DNA of 64,000 nucleotides from Amborella trichopoda (GCF_000471905.2 NW_006500104.1:2536464-2600463); one strand, 5' to 3'; shown: positions 10,881-23,720, numbered from the stretch's first letter. A program made the numbers and translations. The notes: generated by a model from the sequence alone, not told the origin.

Positions 10881-11279
10881 GACAAAAACAGAAAACAACT
10901 AATGGCAATGTTTATATCCCGCTAGAAAAAATAATATCTTCAGATTGAATAGAAACTCTTTGAATTTTGGATGTCGCTAGATTTAAGTATTTAGGAACTC
11001 AAATTCTATTTTATTTTTCAAATTATTCATTGGGTAAGTCTAACGTGTATCCTAGAATTTCATGTCGAAAAATTGTTCCTATGTCCTTTGCCTATGGAAG
11101 TAATTTCGTAGTATGTTCTAACATAAGTATGTAGTTAAATAATTAGACTTTTTTTATCATTGTTAATCATCATCATTATCACCAGATTCTTTTTCCAACT
11201 AATTGCAATCGGCTACATAAATTCTAGTCTGTCATTCTACTCTATTAAGGGGTCATACCCCATGTAAGGCCATAAATCC

Positions 11280-11549
11280 TGTTGAATTTGCAATAAAAGA
11301 AATAAAGACGAATGAGTGAGAGAGAAGAAGAATCAATGGTTCGACAATGGTGCCGATATCTACGGATGGTAATCTCATTCATGGGGATTATTCTGATTTA
11401 CCATAAATTTATAGAGTTACAATTCTTGACTTTTAAAAAACAAATCTCACTATAATAGTAACCCCATAAAATATGAAACTCATTATAAGAAACTTAATAT
11501 CTTATAGTATAGAAGAAAGGAAACTCAATATATACTTTCTATAATTGTA
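11280..11549 (-). mobile_element. Solo Copia LTR
   Basis: About 270 bp homologous to the Copia LTRs at 3971 and 9818. It shares TTTGCAATAAAAGAAATA, GAGTTACAATTCTTG and AACTTAATATCTTA. No Copia coding sequence adjoins it, so it looks like a solo LTR left by recombination. It is clearly diverged from the other two. Confidence 0.7.
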
Positions 11550-11589
11550 TCATTTTGAGCCTACTTCTTTCCCTTTTTTAGCTTTCCAG

Positions 11590-12958
11590 ATAAACTAACT
11601 CGTACCTCCACATAGATATTGAATTCGATTTGCGCCACACATGGCAAGCCCACGTAAGTCTACTTTTTCTCATCTTATCGCGCTATTGGTACCACACCTA
11701 AAGTCTCCTGAATGTATTCATTTTGAATTCTATCCCTTCTTGTCTTGCCACTCATCCATCTCGACATCCTCATCTCAGTTACACTCAAACTATAGGTATG
11801 TTGTTTCTTGACCGCCCAACATTCAGCCCCATAAAAAATATATGGTCTCACAACTGTGTTGTAGAATATGCTCTTCTGCTGCATTAGTATGCAATGATCA
11901 TATTAAACTCTAGTAGCTTATCTCAACTTCGCCATTTTATATGAGGCGGCATCCTTAAATAGTTAAAGTAAGACACACGTTCAAACTTTGTTGGATCTAG
12001 TTTTGGAGTTGAAAATCCTTAAACAAACTTTTTCCTTACTTTATTGATATAGTTGGGATTTTCTTAGCCCTTTCTCACAAGGACCGACTACTTTTACTTT
12101 AAAAGAAACTATTGACAACGTTCTACCTTGCCCATCTAGCAGCATAAAAGTTTGGGCGGGGTAAACAGTCAATTATTTTTACTTTGAAGAGCTTTATTAA
12201 TATTTATGCAATCTTTAATGGAACTCTATTTTAAAATTAGGGCTAGTCCCTGTCTGAGCCGGCCTCCTCATAGGTGATGTATTCGACTTTCGCCACATAT
12301 AGCAAGCCCACCTAAGTCTACTTTTTCTCATCTTATCGGGCTATTAGTACCACACCTAATGTCTCATGAATGTATTCATTTTGAATTCGATCCCTTCTTG
12401 TCTTGCCACTATCATCTCAACATCCTCGTCTAAGTTTACATTCAAACTATGGTTATGTTGTTTTTTGACTGCCCAACACTCGGCCCCATAAAACATATAT
12501 GGTCTCTCACAACTGTGTTGTAGAATATGCTTTTTTGCTTCATTGGTATGCGGTGATCATATTAAACTCTAGTAGCACATCTTCACTTCGCCCACTTTAT
12601 ATGAGACGGCATCCTTAAATAGTTAAATAGTTATATGAGACGGCATCCTTAAATAGTTATATGAGACGGCATCCTTAAATAGTTAGATCTAGTTTTGGAG
12701 GTGAAAATCCTTATATAAATGGTTTCCTTACTTTATTGATTTGGTTGGGATTTTCTTAGCCCCTTCGCATAAGGACCGACTACTTTACTTTAAAAGAAAA
12801 TATTGACAACGTTGTACCTTACCCGTCTAGAAGCATAAAAGTCTGGGCGGGTTACAGAGTAAATTGTTTTTACTTTGAAGAGCTTTATTAACATGGATGC
12901 AATCCTTAATAGAGCTCTATTTTAAAATCGGGGCTAGTCCTTGTTTGAGCCGGCTCGT
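11590..12958 (-). mobile_element. RTE-type LINE 3' end, tandemly duplicated
   Basis: Two direct copies of about 690 bp (about 11590-12257 and 12258-12958) each hold, on the minus strand, the C-terminal tail of a LINE reverse transcriptase. Copy 1 reads VVRPYIFYGAECWAVKKQH, then VTEMRMSRWMSGKTRRDRI and KMRKSRLTWACHV (11595-11884), a signature of plant RTE LINEs. Copy 2 has the equivalent region at about 12300-12545, more decayed. The catalytic reverse transcriptase and endonuclease domains are absent. The duplication includes flanking non-LINE sequence, so it arose after insertion. Confidence 0.75.
12599..12686 (+). repeat. Three-copy short tandem repeat
   Basis: TATATGAGACGGCATCCTTA and AATAGTT occur three times in succession inside the second LINE duplicate. 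The first duplicate has only one copy (about 11938-11965), so this expansion came after the larger duplication. Confidence 0.8.
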
Positions 12959-13438
12959 AACAGGGTCCAAGGTCTAAGTTTAAAGAACCTGATTTTCTTT
13001 GATTCCTATATTTTTCATTTTATTCTTTTATTATCCAATTCCAAAAATTGGAAAACAAAAGATTCTCTAGAGAAGCAGTGAACGGATTCTAAATCAGCCA
13101 AGTTGGCTCGGATTACATGTTGACTAGTTCAATCCACCGGTTCGAAAAATTTATAAATAGTGGCTGTACCGTTGCATGACAGCGAATGTGCCAATATAAG
13201 TTCATTCTAATTGCGTTTTGGACAAGTATTGTTTTCCATATATTTTAGTTTAAAACATGCTATATCTCTACGCCCTCCCATACGTAGGTCACATTCTCCC
13301 TTATATAAATATGATAATGTAAATAGGGTATGGTTTTGCCTTATTGTATAATAGATGTAAGGCACACATTTAAAATTTACTTAGAGATGTCATTCTAGTA
13401 TGAGAATTCTTATGGTAGCTTGATAATCTATTTTCATC

Positions 13439-13860
13439 CCTAATTATAATTTAATGTTCAAAAAATAATGCAAATCGAGCATATGAATAAACACCTGAAA
13501 GCCTTAAAAACATATGGTCTAGATTACTTACTACAAGATGCATTATGTTTTTGACTTGCAATTTATTTTTCCTTCATGTCCGTGCATCTCGAAGTCAAGA
13601 TGATCAATTGGATGGTTGGAGTGTTAGAACACTCTTTTCCATAAGAGTGTTCCTAGTAATAAAATTTAGAATTTCAAAAATCATACAGATTGAGCAGATC
13701 AATAAACACCTGACAACCTTGAAAACAAATGTTCTAGAATACTTGTTACAAGATCCATTTTTTGTAGTACTTGAAATTCTATTTTCCTTCCTATCCACGT
13801 TTCTTGAAGTCGAGATGATCAATTGGAGGGTTCTAGCGTTAGAGCACTATTTTCTATAGG
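13439..13860 (+). repeat. Two tandem 211-bp units related to the Mutator-like MITE
   Basis: Units at 13439-13649 and 13650-13860 share AATAAACACCTGA, GATGATCAATTGGA and GAAGTCAAGA/GAAGTCGAGA. The minus strand of the unit (CCAATTGATCATCTCGACTT) matches the interior of the MITE at 2376-2768 (CAAATTGATCATCTCGACAT) and stays alignable beyond it. It is therefore probably a duplicated internal piece of the same family. Confidence 0.6.
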
Positions 13861-16080
13861 ACACGGTTTCTGTGCGGCCAGCCCTCATATTGTAGAAATG
13901 CAAGCTTGGCAATAAATATATTTTTAAAATATAATTTGGTCCTAATTTTTAGACAATATATAATCTTTAACATGAAGATCATGAATATGAGAAAAAAAAA
14001 AAAGAATTTGAAAACTAGAAATAATAATTATATTAAAAAAACATTAAGACCGTTAGTTATACTTATTTTTAGATGGAACACCTACTTGCATCCAGTTTTA
14101 AAATGGATACTTTATACCTCTGGACCGTATGAAACAGTATTCCTTTTGTATAAACTTTTCTTTATATAAATCTCCTCAAGAGTAGTAGGTGACCGGGATT
14201 CCAGGCAAGTGAAAAAGACAATTGAGCTGCACTAATAATTAAATCCAAGACAATTTTCTTTATATTTATGTCAATTTTAAAGAATCTAACACTTTGTATT
14301 TTGAGAACGAGGGTAAAAGAATAAGACAATAGGTCCATGAAGAATGATATGTGCGCTCACAAAGGTATCTACGAAGCCCAACACTTGTACTCGAGGATGA
14401 GAGCAGAAAAATATGACAATAGGTGATACATGGAGACTTACAAAGGTATCTATTAAGCCCATATGCTAAATCGTTGTCGTTTGTCTTTAAAGCATCTCAC
14501 ACTTCATTTAACTCTAATATTTTTTTTTGGGAGAAATTTATGCACACATCCCTATATATTTACGTCATTATCAAAACTTTTCTTGACTTGTCTCTCTCTC
14601 TGTCTCGTATCTACGGTGTCCATTATCTTAAATCGGTTTGAAGCTTGGGTTTCTGCTCGACTCTCTTTATATTTTAACCCCTTTATCTATTTCGATTTGA
14701 AATTTTTTGTTATTGTTTAACTCCTTTATTGGCTTCTCTATAGCTAGGGTTCACTAAGGCTTTCTAATTTATTAAAAATTGGGTTTGAGAAAGATTTATC
14801 TCTGATGGGGCAGACGGAGAGAGAAAATTTTAAAATGCTATTTCTGTAATAACCTTATCTATTATTTATTCAATTTTTTAACCCATTTACCTTCTTTTGC
14901 AAATCATCAACTAGACCTGAAATTCTATGGAGTTGGGATGGGACTGGAGCGAAAATATAAAAGCTCATTTTGAGTTTAGAACACTGTCAAGAAAATTGAC
15001 TCCGCCAAGGTACTCAGCCTTTTGCAAGTGGACGTTTCGAAACGTGGATGCTTAAATGTTGAATGTTTAGACAAACATTATACTCCAAATAGAAAACCAA
15101 TGGATATAACAGTCGGGGCCAAATTTACCCATGCATTTCATATCAGAAACACAGGCTTTATATTTATACTGAGCATTGAACAATTCCGAAGGTTTAATAC
15201 TCTCTTACATTTTACATCGGCAGAAGTAAATAACCCGAAAACCTTTGATTCTTGCCTTGAAACCTATATATTTGTTTTTAAATGAAGAAAATATACAGAC
15301 ATATCAAAAAGAAAAAGATAACATTGAGGGTATATTGGCCCATATACTTATGGATGTACGCAGGGGTGTTATCCTACTAGTCCGGTCTTTCTAGGAGAAA
15401 GGGTCTCAAGTGAATCGTAGGGAATGATTATATCTCTCTTCGTGTCTTGTATATCTTACTCTCTTTTCCAGTCTTAAATCTTATTGAGGTTGAACCTCGT
15501 AAGAACACTTATGTCTACTGAATTGTGTCTATCAAAATGTGCGACCTCTCTTCAATTAAGAAGTCCCTTTTTTATACTGCTCAATTATGGTATTTCAAGA
15601 GATAACCATGCATTTCCTATCTTTGAATCTTCACCCTCCATCTTCATCGTGGGCTTATCCATTCATTTGAATCACAGAGTTTGTAGGGCGTAGTCCTTAT
15701 CATCATGATGTTGTTTACCTCTTGTATTTATCTTTTCACGATGTTGATCTCACTGTTGGGTTGTTCATGCTGATAAAATCGTTTGGCGCTTGTCTTTGAA
15801 TTTCAAACATTCGAATCTCATGATCTCATGGGAGCAAAATCAAAGATTTTTTAGTATCATCATTGTTGTTAATGGGTTGCAACCACTTCTGTTGTTCAAC
15901 TCAATCCATGTTATACCTTTTAAGGGTGATAAAACAAGGAGCCAAGAGTTCAACAATGCTGATCTAATAACAAAATTCCTTGCACTGAGGAAGCAAATTC
16001 CCCATCAGTAACTCAATGTTGCATGAAACATAAAATTTTTAAGGCTTTAACTGTCGGACGATGATGATGATGATGAGTTG
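13861..16080. other. Unannotated AT-rich region with one small tandem duplication
   Basis: No gene is supported here. Around 14303-14470 two direct copies of about 85 bp share GACAATAGGT and ACAAAGGTATCTA. A CT-rich stretch with GCTAGGGTTCAC at about 14590-14760 resembles a plant 5' leader, but no conserved frame follows. Four GAT triplets at about 16060 are a trivial microsatellite. Confidence 0.4.
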
Positions 16081-16780
16081 AGCCATCTTCGAGCAGCTTG
16101 AGACTACCGATTAACATGCTGATGGTTTAAGCCATCCCTGGGCAGCTTGAGACTACCGTAGCTATTGAGATGGGTTAAGCCATACCTAGGCAGCTTTAGA
16201 TTGTCGTTGAGACTGAGATGGGTTAAGCCGTCTTTGGGCAGCTTTAAACTGCCATTGAGACTGAAAAGGGTTAAGTCATTTCTGAGCAGCTTTATACTAC
16301 CGTTGAGACTGAGATGGGTTAAGTCATCGCTAGGTAGCTTTAGACTGCCGTTGAGACTGAGAAAGGCTAAGCCATCTCTGAGCAGCTTTAGACTACCATA
16401 GATATTGAGATGGGTTAAGCCATCCTTGGGCAGCTTTAGATTGCTGTTGAAACTGAAATGGATCAAGCCATCTTTGAGCAGCTTTAGACTGCCGTTGATA
16501 CTGAGATGAGTTTACCCATCTCATAGCAAATTTAGACTATTGTTGAAAATGAGATGGATTAAGCCATCTCTGGGCAGCTTTTGACTACCGTTGAGACTGA
16601 GATGGGTTACGCCATCTCTAGGCAGTTTTAGACTGCTGTTGAAATTAAGATGTGTTAAGCCATCTCTAGGCAGCTAATGACTGCCATTGAGACTGAGATA
16701 GATTAAGCCATCTTTGGACAACTTTAAATTGCTGTCAAGACTGAGATGGGTTAAGCCATCTTTGGGAAGTTAGTTGTAAA
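16081..16780 (+). repeat. 48-bp minisatellite, about 14.6 units
   Basis: The unit resembles AGCCATCTCTGGGCAGCTTT, then AGACTGCCGTTGAGACTGAG, then ATGGGTTA. Fourteen full units and one partial unit follow each other, nearly all exactly 48 bp, with moderate divergence. Because 48 is a multiple of three, a frame on each strand stays open for several units. The minus strand reads a 16-residue repeat like GSLKLPRDGLTHLSLN. I regard this as repeat DNA, not a gene. It lies on the far side of the antisense PMD frame, where the 3' LTR of the first Tat element would be expected. Confidence 0.9.
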
Positions 16781-18894
16781 TCTTCCATCAAGCATTCGTA
16801 CTTATGGGACTAAGTAATATACTTTTAAAACAAAGTATATTAATAACTGTTTCAGCAGTCATTCGCACCTTGATCTTTGTTAAGTGTTCATTAGAATGTA
16901 TCTAGTTTTGTTTAAGACAATAGTACAATGAACAAAACCACCCCGGATGGCTCACTCATGAGATAACCTCGAAAGGTGCGTGGTGTTCGACCAATCTCTG
17001 GTGGACTCATTGACGACATACGTCTTACACCCTCTCCATGAAGGTGGTGCATGGGCACCTTACTCCCGCCGTCATAATGAAATGTGGAAATCGATAACTA
17101 TCTCATCTGCATTTCATTAAACGTCTGTCATCATTTTTCGAGGAAAAGACCCTTCGCTTTCTTCACAGGATTCTATATATCAATCTACTACCCTGGTTTC
17201 ATCAATTCATCTTCCTAGTAGTTTCTGACCCTTCACTTTTTAATCATGTCATCTCCTGTTCTTCCTAGGCGTCTCTCCTTTTCTCCCAACCCTAAACTTA
17301 TTGCTACCATTTGTGGTAGTGAGGGTGAGTGAGAGCGCACCACAAATACTCCTTCGACCACTAGTCTGGCCGAGGGAGAAAGGGAGTACCCTACAACTTT
17401 TACTATTGTGGGTCTGGTTTCTTGTACTTGACACACTGTTGCTGGCAATATTGCCATGGTCCCCAAAGAGAGATTGAAAGGCAGGATGAAGTCTAGGGAG
17501 ATTGCGAGCCTTAGGGAAATGGTGGTTCGCCTTCGCTGAGAGGCAGAGCACCACCAAAACATGTCCGACTTGTATCAAGGATAATTCAAACGGGTAAAGG
17601 ATCTCCTATCCTCTGTACGGTGGAAGTTGGCTAGGGTCAGCAAAATGATTTGTTTTGGGGAGTAATACCCCAAGGCATGTTCAGGCGGAGTAATAGCCCA
17701 AGGCATGTAAGGGTTGAGTCCCCACCTTTCTTTATCAATGAAGCTCCTTTTTTTGTTTGAATCTGTACATGAATTTGTGTATATGCTACATAATTTCACA
17801 TCCAACATCATTTCTACACTTACCGGAAATGCATATCATTTCGTATGTTGACGGTTTGCATCCCTATCTCTTCCTTATTTGATGCAAGATAAGCTTAATT
17901 TCAAAAATCGATATTTTTACTTTTACATGTCAAATAATGCTAAGGGAAATTGGGTAATATGATAATAAAACAAAAAGACTTTTCACACTCCTTGTGGGGT
18001 ATTTTGGTAAAATGGTTATTAGTCATCATTATCCTACCATCAGGAATTTCAATTTTAGAGATGTGAAGGCCAATCATCATATCCCTCTTTAAAACACCCA
18101 TCTCTTCACATATTTCATCATCAACTGCTGCCTTTGGAAATCTTCTACCTTATGCAACCATTTCCAGTATCCTTCTATTTTACTTCCACCTGATCTTCTT
18201 CATCTCTTTCAGAAGAACCTTTTGCATATTTTTCAATTAGAGCCTTATTCATCTTCTTCAAGGAGAGCCTTCTGCATCTTCTTCAAGGAGAGCCTCACAT
18301 ACTCATTCATTTATAGAAGCTTTAAACTTGTCTTTTTGGCCTTCTTTTAGTTTTCTGAAGAGTTCTCAGTTTCTAGTTCAAACAACTCGTCGATCTTCCT
18401 TTTAATGATTTTTCTATGCTTTTAAGCCCTGTTTCTTTGTTTGTTTCCTTTAGTCATTTTTACTGCAATCCTTTTCTTAAGCATATGCTTATGCCGGGAA
18501 GAAGGTTTAGTAACTTCATGATTAATCCTCTTTTTTATTGGGGTTGATGCTTCAAAAGCATGTCTCTAGCTTTGACGTTTGATCATCTGGTCATAGGGGC
18601 TATTAATTTGATTCTCAATACTTCATAGAGGGATTCCACTAGACTATGATCAAGTATGATCAACTCCATTCGGTGTTTCTTCAGAGTCTGGCTGAACTTT
18701 CCCTAAGGTTTTGGTTTGGGAGTTAGAGATTTCCATCGAGTCCCTTTGATCCTCAATGGTGGATCTCGGCTGAGATCGAATTCTTAATGCATTTGGTTGT
18801 CAGGCCTTGGATATGTGCTCAAAATGCTTTCGTGTACCTTTGCGCGTTGGGCTGAAAGGAGCATCTGCCATCTTTTGAGTTCAAGTATCCAAAA
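16781..18894 (+). other. Decayed sequence upstream of the first PMD frame
   Basis: A decayed plus-strand frame starts MSSPVLPRRLSFSPNPKL at about 17246. It includes a charged stretch (KERLKGRMKSREIASLREM) that could be helical, and it stays broken through to about 17840. A T- and CTT-rich stretch at about 18070-18480 looks like an untranslated leader. This region probably contains the 3' LTR and leader of the first Tat element, but no LTR boundary could be fixed. Confidence 0.35.
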
Positions 18895-19112
18895 CCTGTC
18901 CTGAGCCATGAAGGCATCGTGCGTAGGTTTGAAATCTTGAACCCTATGGAATATAGGTGGGACCAAGGGTCAAATCCCGTCTTGAGCGGCCAAGGCATCA
19001 GGCGTAGGTTAGGAAATCTTGAACCCTGTGGAAGATAGGTGAGACCAAGGGGCAAACCTCGTTCTGAGCCAAAAAGGCATCGAGTGTAGGTTCGAAACCT
19101 TGAGCCACATCT
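18895..19112 (+). repeat. 81-bp tandem repeat, 2.7 units
   Basis: Units start at 18895, 18976 and 19057, exactly 81 bp apart. They share AAGGCATC, GTAGGTT and AATCTTGAACCCT, with GGTGGGACCAAGGG or GGTGAGACCAAGGG before the next unit. The array lies just upstream of the first PMD frame. Confidence 0.85.
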
Positions 19113-19299
19113 ATGAGCCTTTTAGTCATATGACCTCATTCTTCTTTCAGGCATCATATGTTTTATACCTTTCCCAAAGGAAAATGAAAGTTGGAAGAGA
19201 AAATGCACTAGTATTTAGTGACATAGAATTCCCCAGTGTGCCGGCTTGATGGCCAATACCTAAGACACCTTTCATGGCCTTCAAATATCAATTTTCTAG

Positions 19300-22200
19300 T
19301 GGACCAAGTTGAATGTGGGGAATTCACCCCTCATTCTTTCCATGGCCTCCCTTGATAGAACCTCCTGCTTCATTTTGCTCATACAAACATTGTCATACCC
19401 AAGGTTCTTCTGACTTTGCAGCACGAAATCCATGATTACAATGCTGCTTGGGAGGATTCAGGCTTCTGATGTGAAGGCGAGAGCAGGTATATTTCAGGTT
19501 ACTATTCTTGGACCCGAGATGTATGCGCATGCTTCCCTATTCATCTTGAATGAGGGTTTCTCGATGCCTGTGAAGGCTCAGCCTTCCCGTATGACTGTTG
19601 TTCGAATTTCATGCGAGCTTTCATGAAAACTTGTTGTGCTGAGATGAATACAAATTTCTTTGGCTATGGCGGAAGCGGAATGTCTCTTTGGAATTGCACT
19701 TCATTGGTGTCTTCTCTCTTTAAGGAGAGTGCTATGAGGAGTTTAGCCCTGAGAACAACGTTATTTTTAAAGGTGATTCCTACCATGGGCTCTGAAGGAG
19801 CAATTGTTTAAAAGACCTATTCAAAGAATACGTAAAACTTGCCGTTGTGGGTGAGAGAAAAGACATCTCATCCCAAATATGGACTAATCACTTCTTTGAT
19901 ATGGAGAAAGCTAAAGGGGAGCCGAATACCTCTTCAATGGTCTTGAAACGGCTCTTCCTCTTACTGTGGTGATGCCTTATCGCACTGATATTTGGGATCG
20001 GTCGATCTATTTGGCATCTTATATTGCTTTATTCTTGTGTCATTTTGTGCTTTCGGACTCTAGAGGCCATGTAGTCATATTGGAATGCGTTTATGCTACC
20101 TATAATATGCCCGAAGGCCATAGGTATGCCTTAGCCCATCCAGTGTTGTATAACATCTGACGCTTGACATCTACAACAAAATTTGAAAAAGTCCTGAGGT
20201 GTTCCAGGACTCCTTTTCCCATCCACTACGTCTATGAGTGGATTGGTGCCTTTTTTTAGGCACTTACAAATATTCTTTAGATGCCAAAGTTGAGACCTTC
20301 CCCTTATTGCTTTGTCTAACGAGGTGCAGGGCAGTCTTCCACTCATTTGTTCAAGCACGACTATTGTTCTGGGAAGACAACTTCCTTTCATTCAAGCCCT
20401 TTCCTATTGGGGGCACCTGGGAAGCCCTTTTCAGGGATGAATGTGCACTCAGAATTGAAAGGACCCCAAGCACTAATTGAGAAATCATATCCCTTCTTAA
20501 CATCCGAGGGTCTTTACTTCCTTTGAGAGTGAGTAATCATAGGTTCGTTGAGCCTTACAACCCTCATCATTTGGCACGGCAATAACGGATGGACCAAGAT
20601 TGCCCCATCTTCTACAACTTCACCAAGAATGGGTCTTGGTCAAACCTTCATGTGAAGTCAGCATGAGATTCCTGCACACTGCTAGGCTAGTCTTGTAGGT
20701 TCATCATCCCTAGTAATTGTCAGGATGTTTCCTCTACCCGCAACTATTGCTCCTGATATCATGAATACCAACAGGGCTTCTTCAAGGGACCTCTCAAGGC
20801 TATGCTAGATTTTTGGGAAGACAGAACCTCACGTACTCGCTTCAAACGATGTTTGATAGAGTTTTGGTGAGCTAGGCAAAGGGGTTACGTTTCATTGAAG
20901 GATGGAACGTGATAAGCGCCAACCATCCAAACGGTGAGATTGTCCCAGAAGGGGTGATTGGGGATACTCAAATTTCATTATATCATCACCATGATGATTT
21001 GTTAGTCCCCAAGTGGAAGACTCTAGGAGGCTCTCATGAGCATCATTCACAGGACTATTAGAAGATAAAAGGATCTGGTGGCTATCGCCAAGCCCCTGCT
21101 TTAGTGGTCGAGCCTAAGAGCGACAAGCCGCACTAGGGCCAGACTTTCTCATCACGTGAGCCTTCATCTAGGCAAAAGAAGTAGAGGAAGGAAGAGGGGC
21201 TGAGCCCTTCTTCTACTAGAGGAAGCTTGGTGGTAAGGAAGTCAGGGAAGGGACATTGTCCCTCTCATATTTGTTCAAAAGAGCCCAGCGGGCCTCGTGA
21301 CACAAGCCCAAAGACAGAAGATCACGGGCCGAAAGTGGTTCATGATGTTATTCATTGGTCCAAAAGGCTTTTGTACTTGCGGCAACACTACAAGAGGCAT
21401 TGTGGGCAGTTAATATAGATTCCTAAGAAAAGAGGAAGCCGACTGATTCATGTCTCTTGTTGTCGCCTTTGAATAGATGTTCCAAGAAGGCCAAGAGCTC
21501 TGATTTTCATGAAGAAGCTGCCGGAGTATCTGCGACTCTTTTGCCACCAACTTCTTTGGCCTTGGTCGTTCCCAATAGAATTACAAGGAGTTCTCTGGCC
21601 AGAGCAACGTCTTCTAAGCGGAGGCTTCATCAAAAGATGACGGACAGGAAGTCGACAAAGCCGGATATCATTGAGATAGATTCTCTTTCCACCCCAAACT
21701 CGTCGATAGTGGTCACTGCCCTGGCGGATGCGTTGTCAGCCGAGTCATTCCTCACCCAAGCAAATGTGAATGCAGGGCTGACCATTGTGTTTGCAAGCTA
21801 GCTAGAGGTGAATTTTCTTACACTGATCCGCTTGAGTCTGGGCTTCCAACCCCATCAATTGCGGCTGACAGAACAAATTTTCAGGTATTCGAAGTCATTT
21901 CTTCTTTCTGCTAAAGGCGATTTCTTGATTCTACCTTCCATTTCTTATTCTTTTCATGATTGCGGGACCAATGTTTTCTCAAACCACTAATGGGGCTCTC
22001 ATTAATGTTCACACTACTCAAGCTACTCCTGATGATGAAGTGCAGCAAGAAACTCAAAAAGATGATGTTGTAGAGCCTTATTAAGTACTGGGGCTTCTAT
22101 TGTTGCGTCTGGTCTCAATGATATTAGATCTAGAGAGGCTTAGGCCAAAATTCTCGAGGCGTCAAGTGTTGCTGAAATTCTCGAGATGCCAGAAGCCAGT

Positions 22201-22926
22201 CCTTTGGGGGATCTAGTTACAATTGCTGAGGACCCCGAGGGTCTCATAGAATCCGTGCTGAAAAAACCCTCCTTGATAAGTGCACTTTAGAGGCAAATGA
22301 GCACTCCTATGGTGAGGATGATCTTCAGGGAAATTGGAAAAAGTTCTCTACCCAGTCTTCAGGATACCTTGTTGACATCTCTACAATGATCTCTTGGGCT
22401 GGAGCGATGGGGGCAGATGAAGAGAAGCTCCAGAGATTGGTCGATCGAGTCTTTCATGATGCCAAAGACATAACATCTGACCAAGGACTTGCCCATATAT
22501 TTCCCCTTATGATAACAAAAAGGAGAGAAGCCTATCATCAGGTTTGGGAAGGCAGCTGCAAAAACCGAGCGAGACTTGGGAGTTGTTCATGACTCAGAGG
22601 AGGAACTTCATGATCATTGTGATCGAGCGGAGGTTCGGAAGGTCGTGATTCTGAACTTTATTGAAAAGACTGAAGCTATTCTGGCTGCACAAAAGAGGGA
22701 GTTCAAGAAAATACCGACCCATTCGTTCCATCTTTGCGAGAAAGTGGACATCGCCTTCTCTGAGCTTGAGATCCAACTACGCCAGGTGCACACTTTGGCG
22801 TCGAGAGCCCTTGTTGCTCATGAGGGTCTCGCAAAGATGAAGGCTAAGATTGAGGAGACTGGAAAGTGGGTAGAAGAGAAGACCCAAAGGCTAGAGGAGC
22901 TTCTGCGTCACTTCAAGGCTCTATAA
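19300..22926 (+). pseudogene. Plant mobile domain (PMD) protein frame, antisense ORF of Tat element 1
   Basis: Plus-strand fragments show the PMD fold signature: GMSLWN with flanking residues (about 19675), GHRYALAHPVLYNI (about 20117-20157) and FPIHYVYEWI (about 20216-20246). A long low-conservation middle and a C-terminal coiled coil (22576-22926: AFSELEIQLRQVHTLASRAL, then MKAKIEETGKWVEEKTQRLE) follow. PMD proteins in plants include the host MAIN/MAIL family and many transposon-borne copies. This one sits downstream of, and opposite to, the pol remnant at 23760-25290, so I read it as the extra antisense ORF of a Tat-lineage retrotransposon. It is decayed, with several breaks. A free-standing host gene is unlikely given the identical context of the second copy. 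Confidence 0.7.
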
Positions 22927-23216
22927 TTTATTTCTTGTCCTCTTTTTCCTTCCTAAAAAACATTATTTCCCTCTTTTCCTAATCTTTACAGTCATTTTGA
23001 GGTGATGTAAACATAAGTATTCCCTTTTATGAGACGTATTCTCTTTCCTCTTAATTTCTAATCCTCGTAATCATATATGATATTTCAAGATTTCAATGAA
23101 ATTTTTGCAGTATCATGTTAATTAGCATGCATCCTTACATACTTTGAACATTAGCTCTAAGAAGCCGTGCCCGAGCTTCTCTTATCCTTTTATAATGGGG
23201 TATGGGTGGCTTGGTA

Positions 23217-23720
23217 CTTCGTAGCCTTCAGAATTTAAAAGGAACACCGTAGTTTAGAGTCTTCCAAAAGGACATTTGTGAAAAGCCTTCATAACCCTTT
23301 GTAAAAGAGTATAGGAGGCTGACACTTAGAGTCCTACGACTCCAAGGAGGTATTGTAGTTTAAAGTCATACAAGAAGGACTATCTGGATGTTTTAGGTCT
23401 TACGCTATGGACTTATTGATGGGACTTTTAGGGTCATGCATCCTCGATTGATAAATAGTTTAAAGTCATATTCATGGACCACAGGTAGATTCACATGCCA
23501 AGACTATATAAATGGTAGTTTACGGTCATACTAATAGACCGTATCGTTAATCAGTTTATAGGCATGATATGTGAACTATCATGCAGCGGATATCCTTCAT
23601 TATGAATGCCTAGTCATGATAATTCATAAGAGACTCATTGTGTGCTAGATAGTTTAAAGTCTTGTAGCTCGGACTATGTGATTGGCAATTTAAAGTCGTA
23701 CATTTGCGGACTATCACGAT
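23217..23720 (-). repeat. Degenerate minisatellite downstream of Tat element 1 pol
   Basis: On the plus strand, units like TAGTTTAAAGTC, TAC, a few bases, GGACTAT recur about every 50-60 bp, around ten times with decay. Related units lie at the same place in the other two Tat elements (30560-30860 and 50170-50670). A shared flank, AATAATATTTCTTCAAATAT (compare about 30868), joins this block to the integrase end. Confidence 0.7.

Noticed and set aside
14570-14830. CT-rich leader followed by ATGGGGCAGACGGAG as a gene start
   Set aside because: The frame stops after about a dozen codons and no exon-like sequence follows.
16081-16780. CRISPR-like regular repeat
   Set aside because: Units are contiguous without unique spacers, and the context is plant nuclear DNA. 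It is a minisatellite.
17233-17578. Two overlapping minus-strand frames of 109 residues
   Set aside because: They overlap in different frames on the same strand, opposite a better plus-strand remnant, and show no domain.
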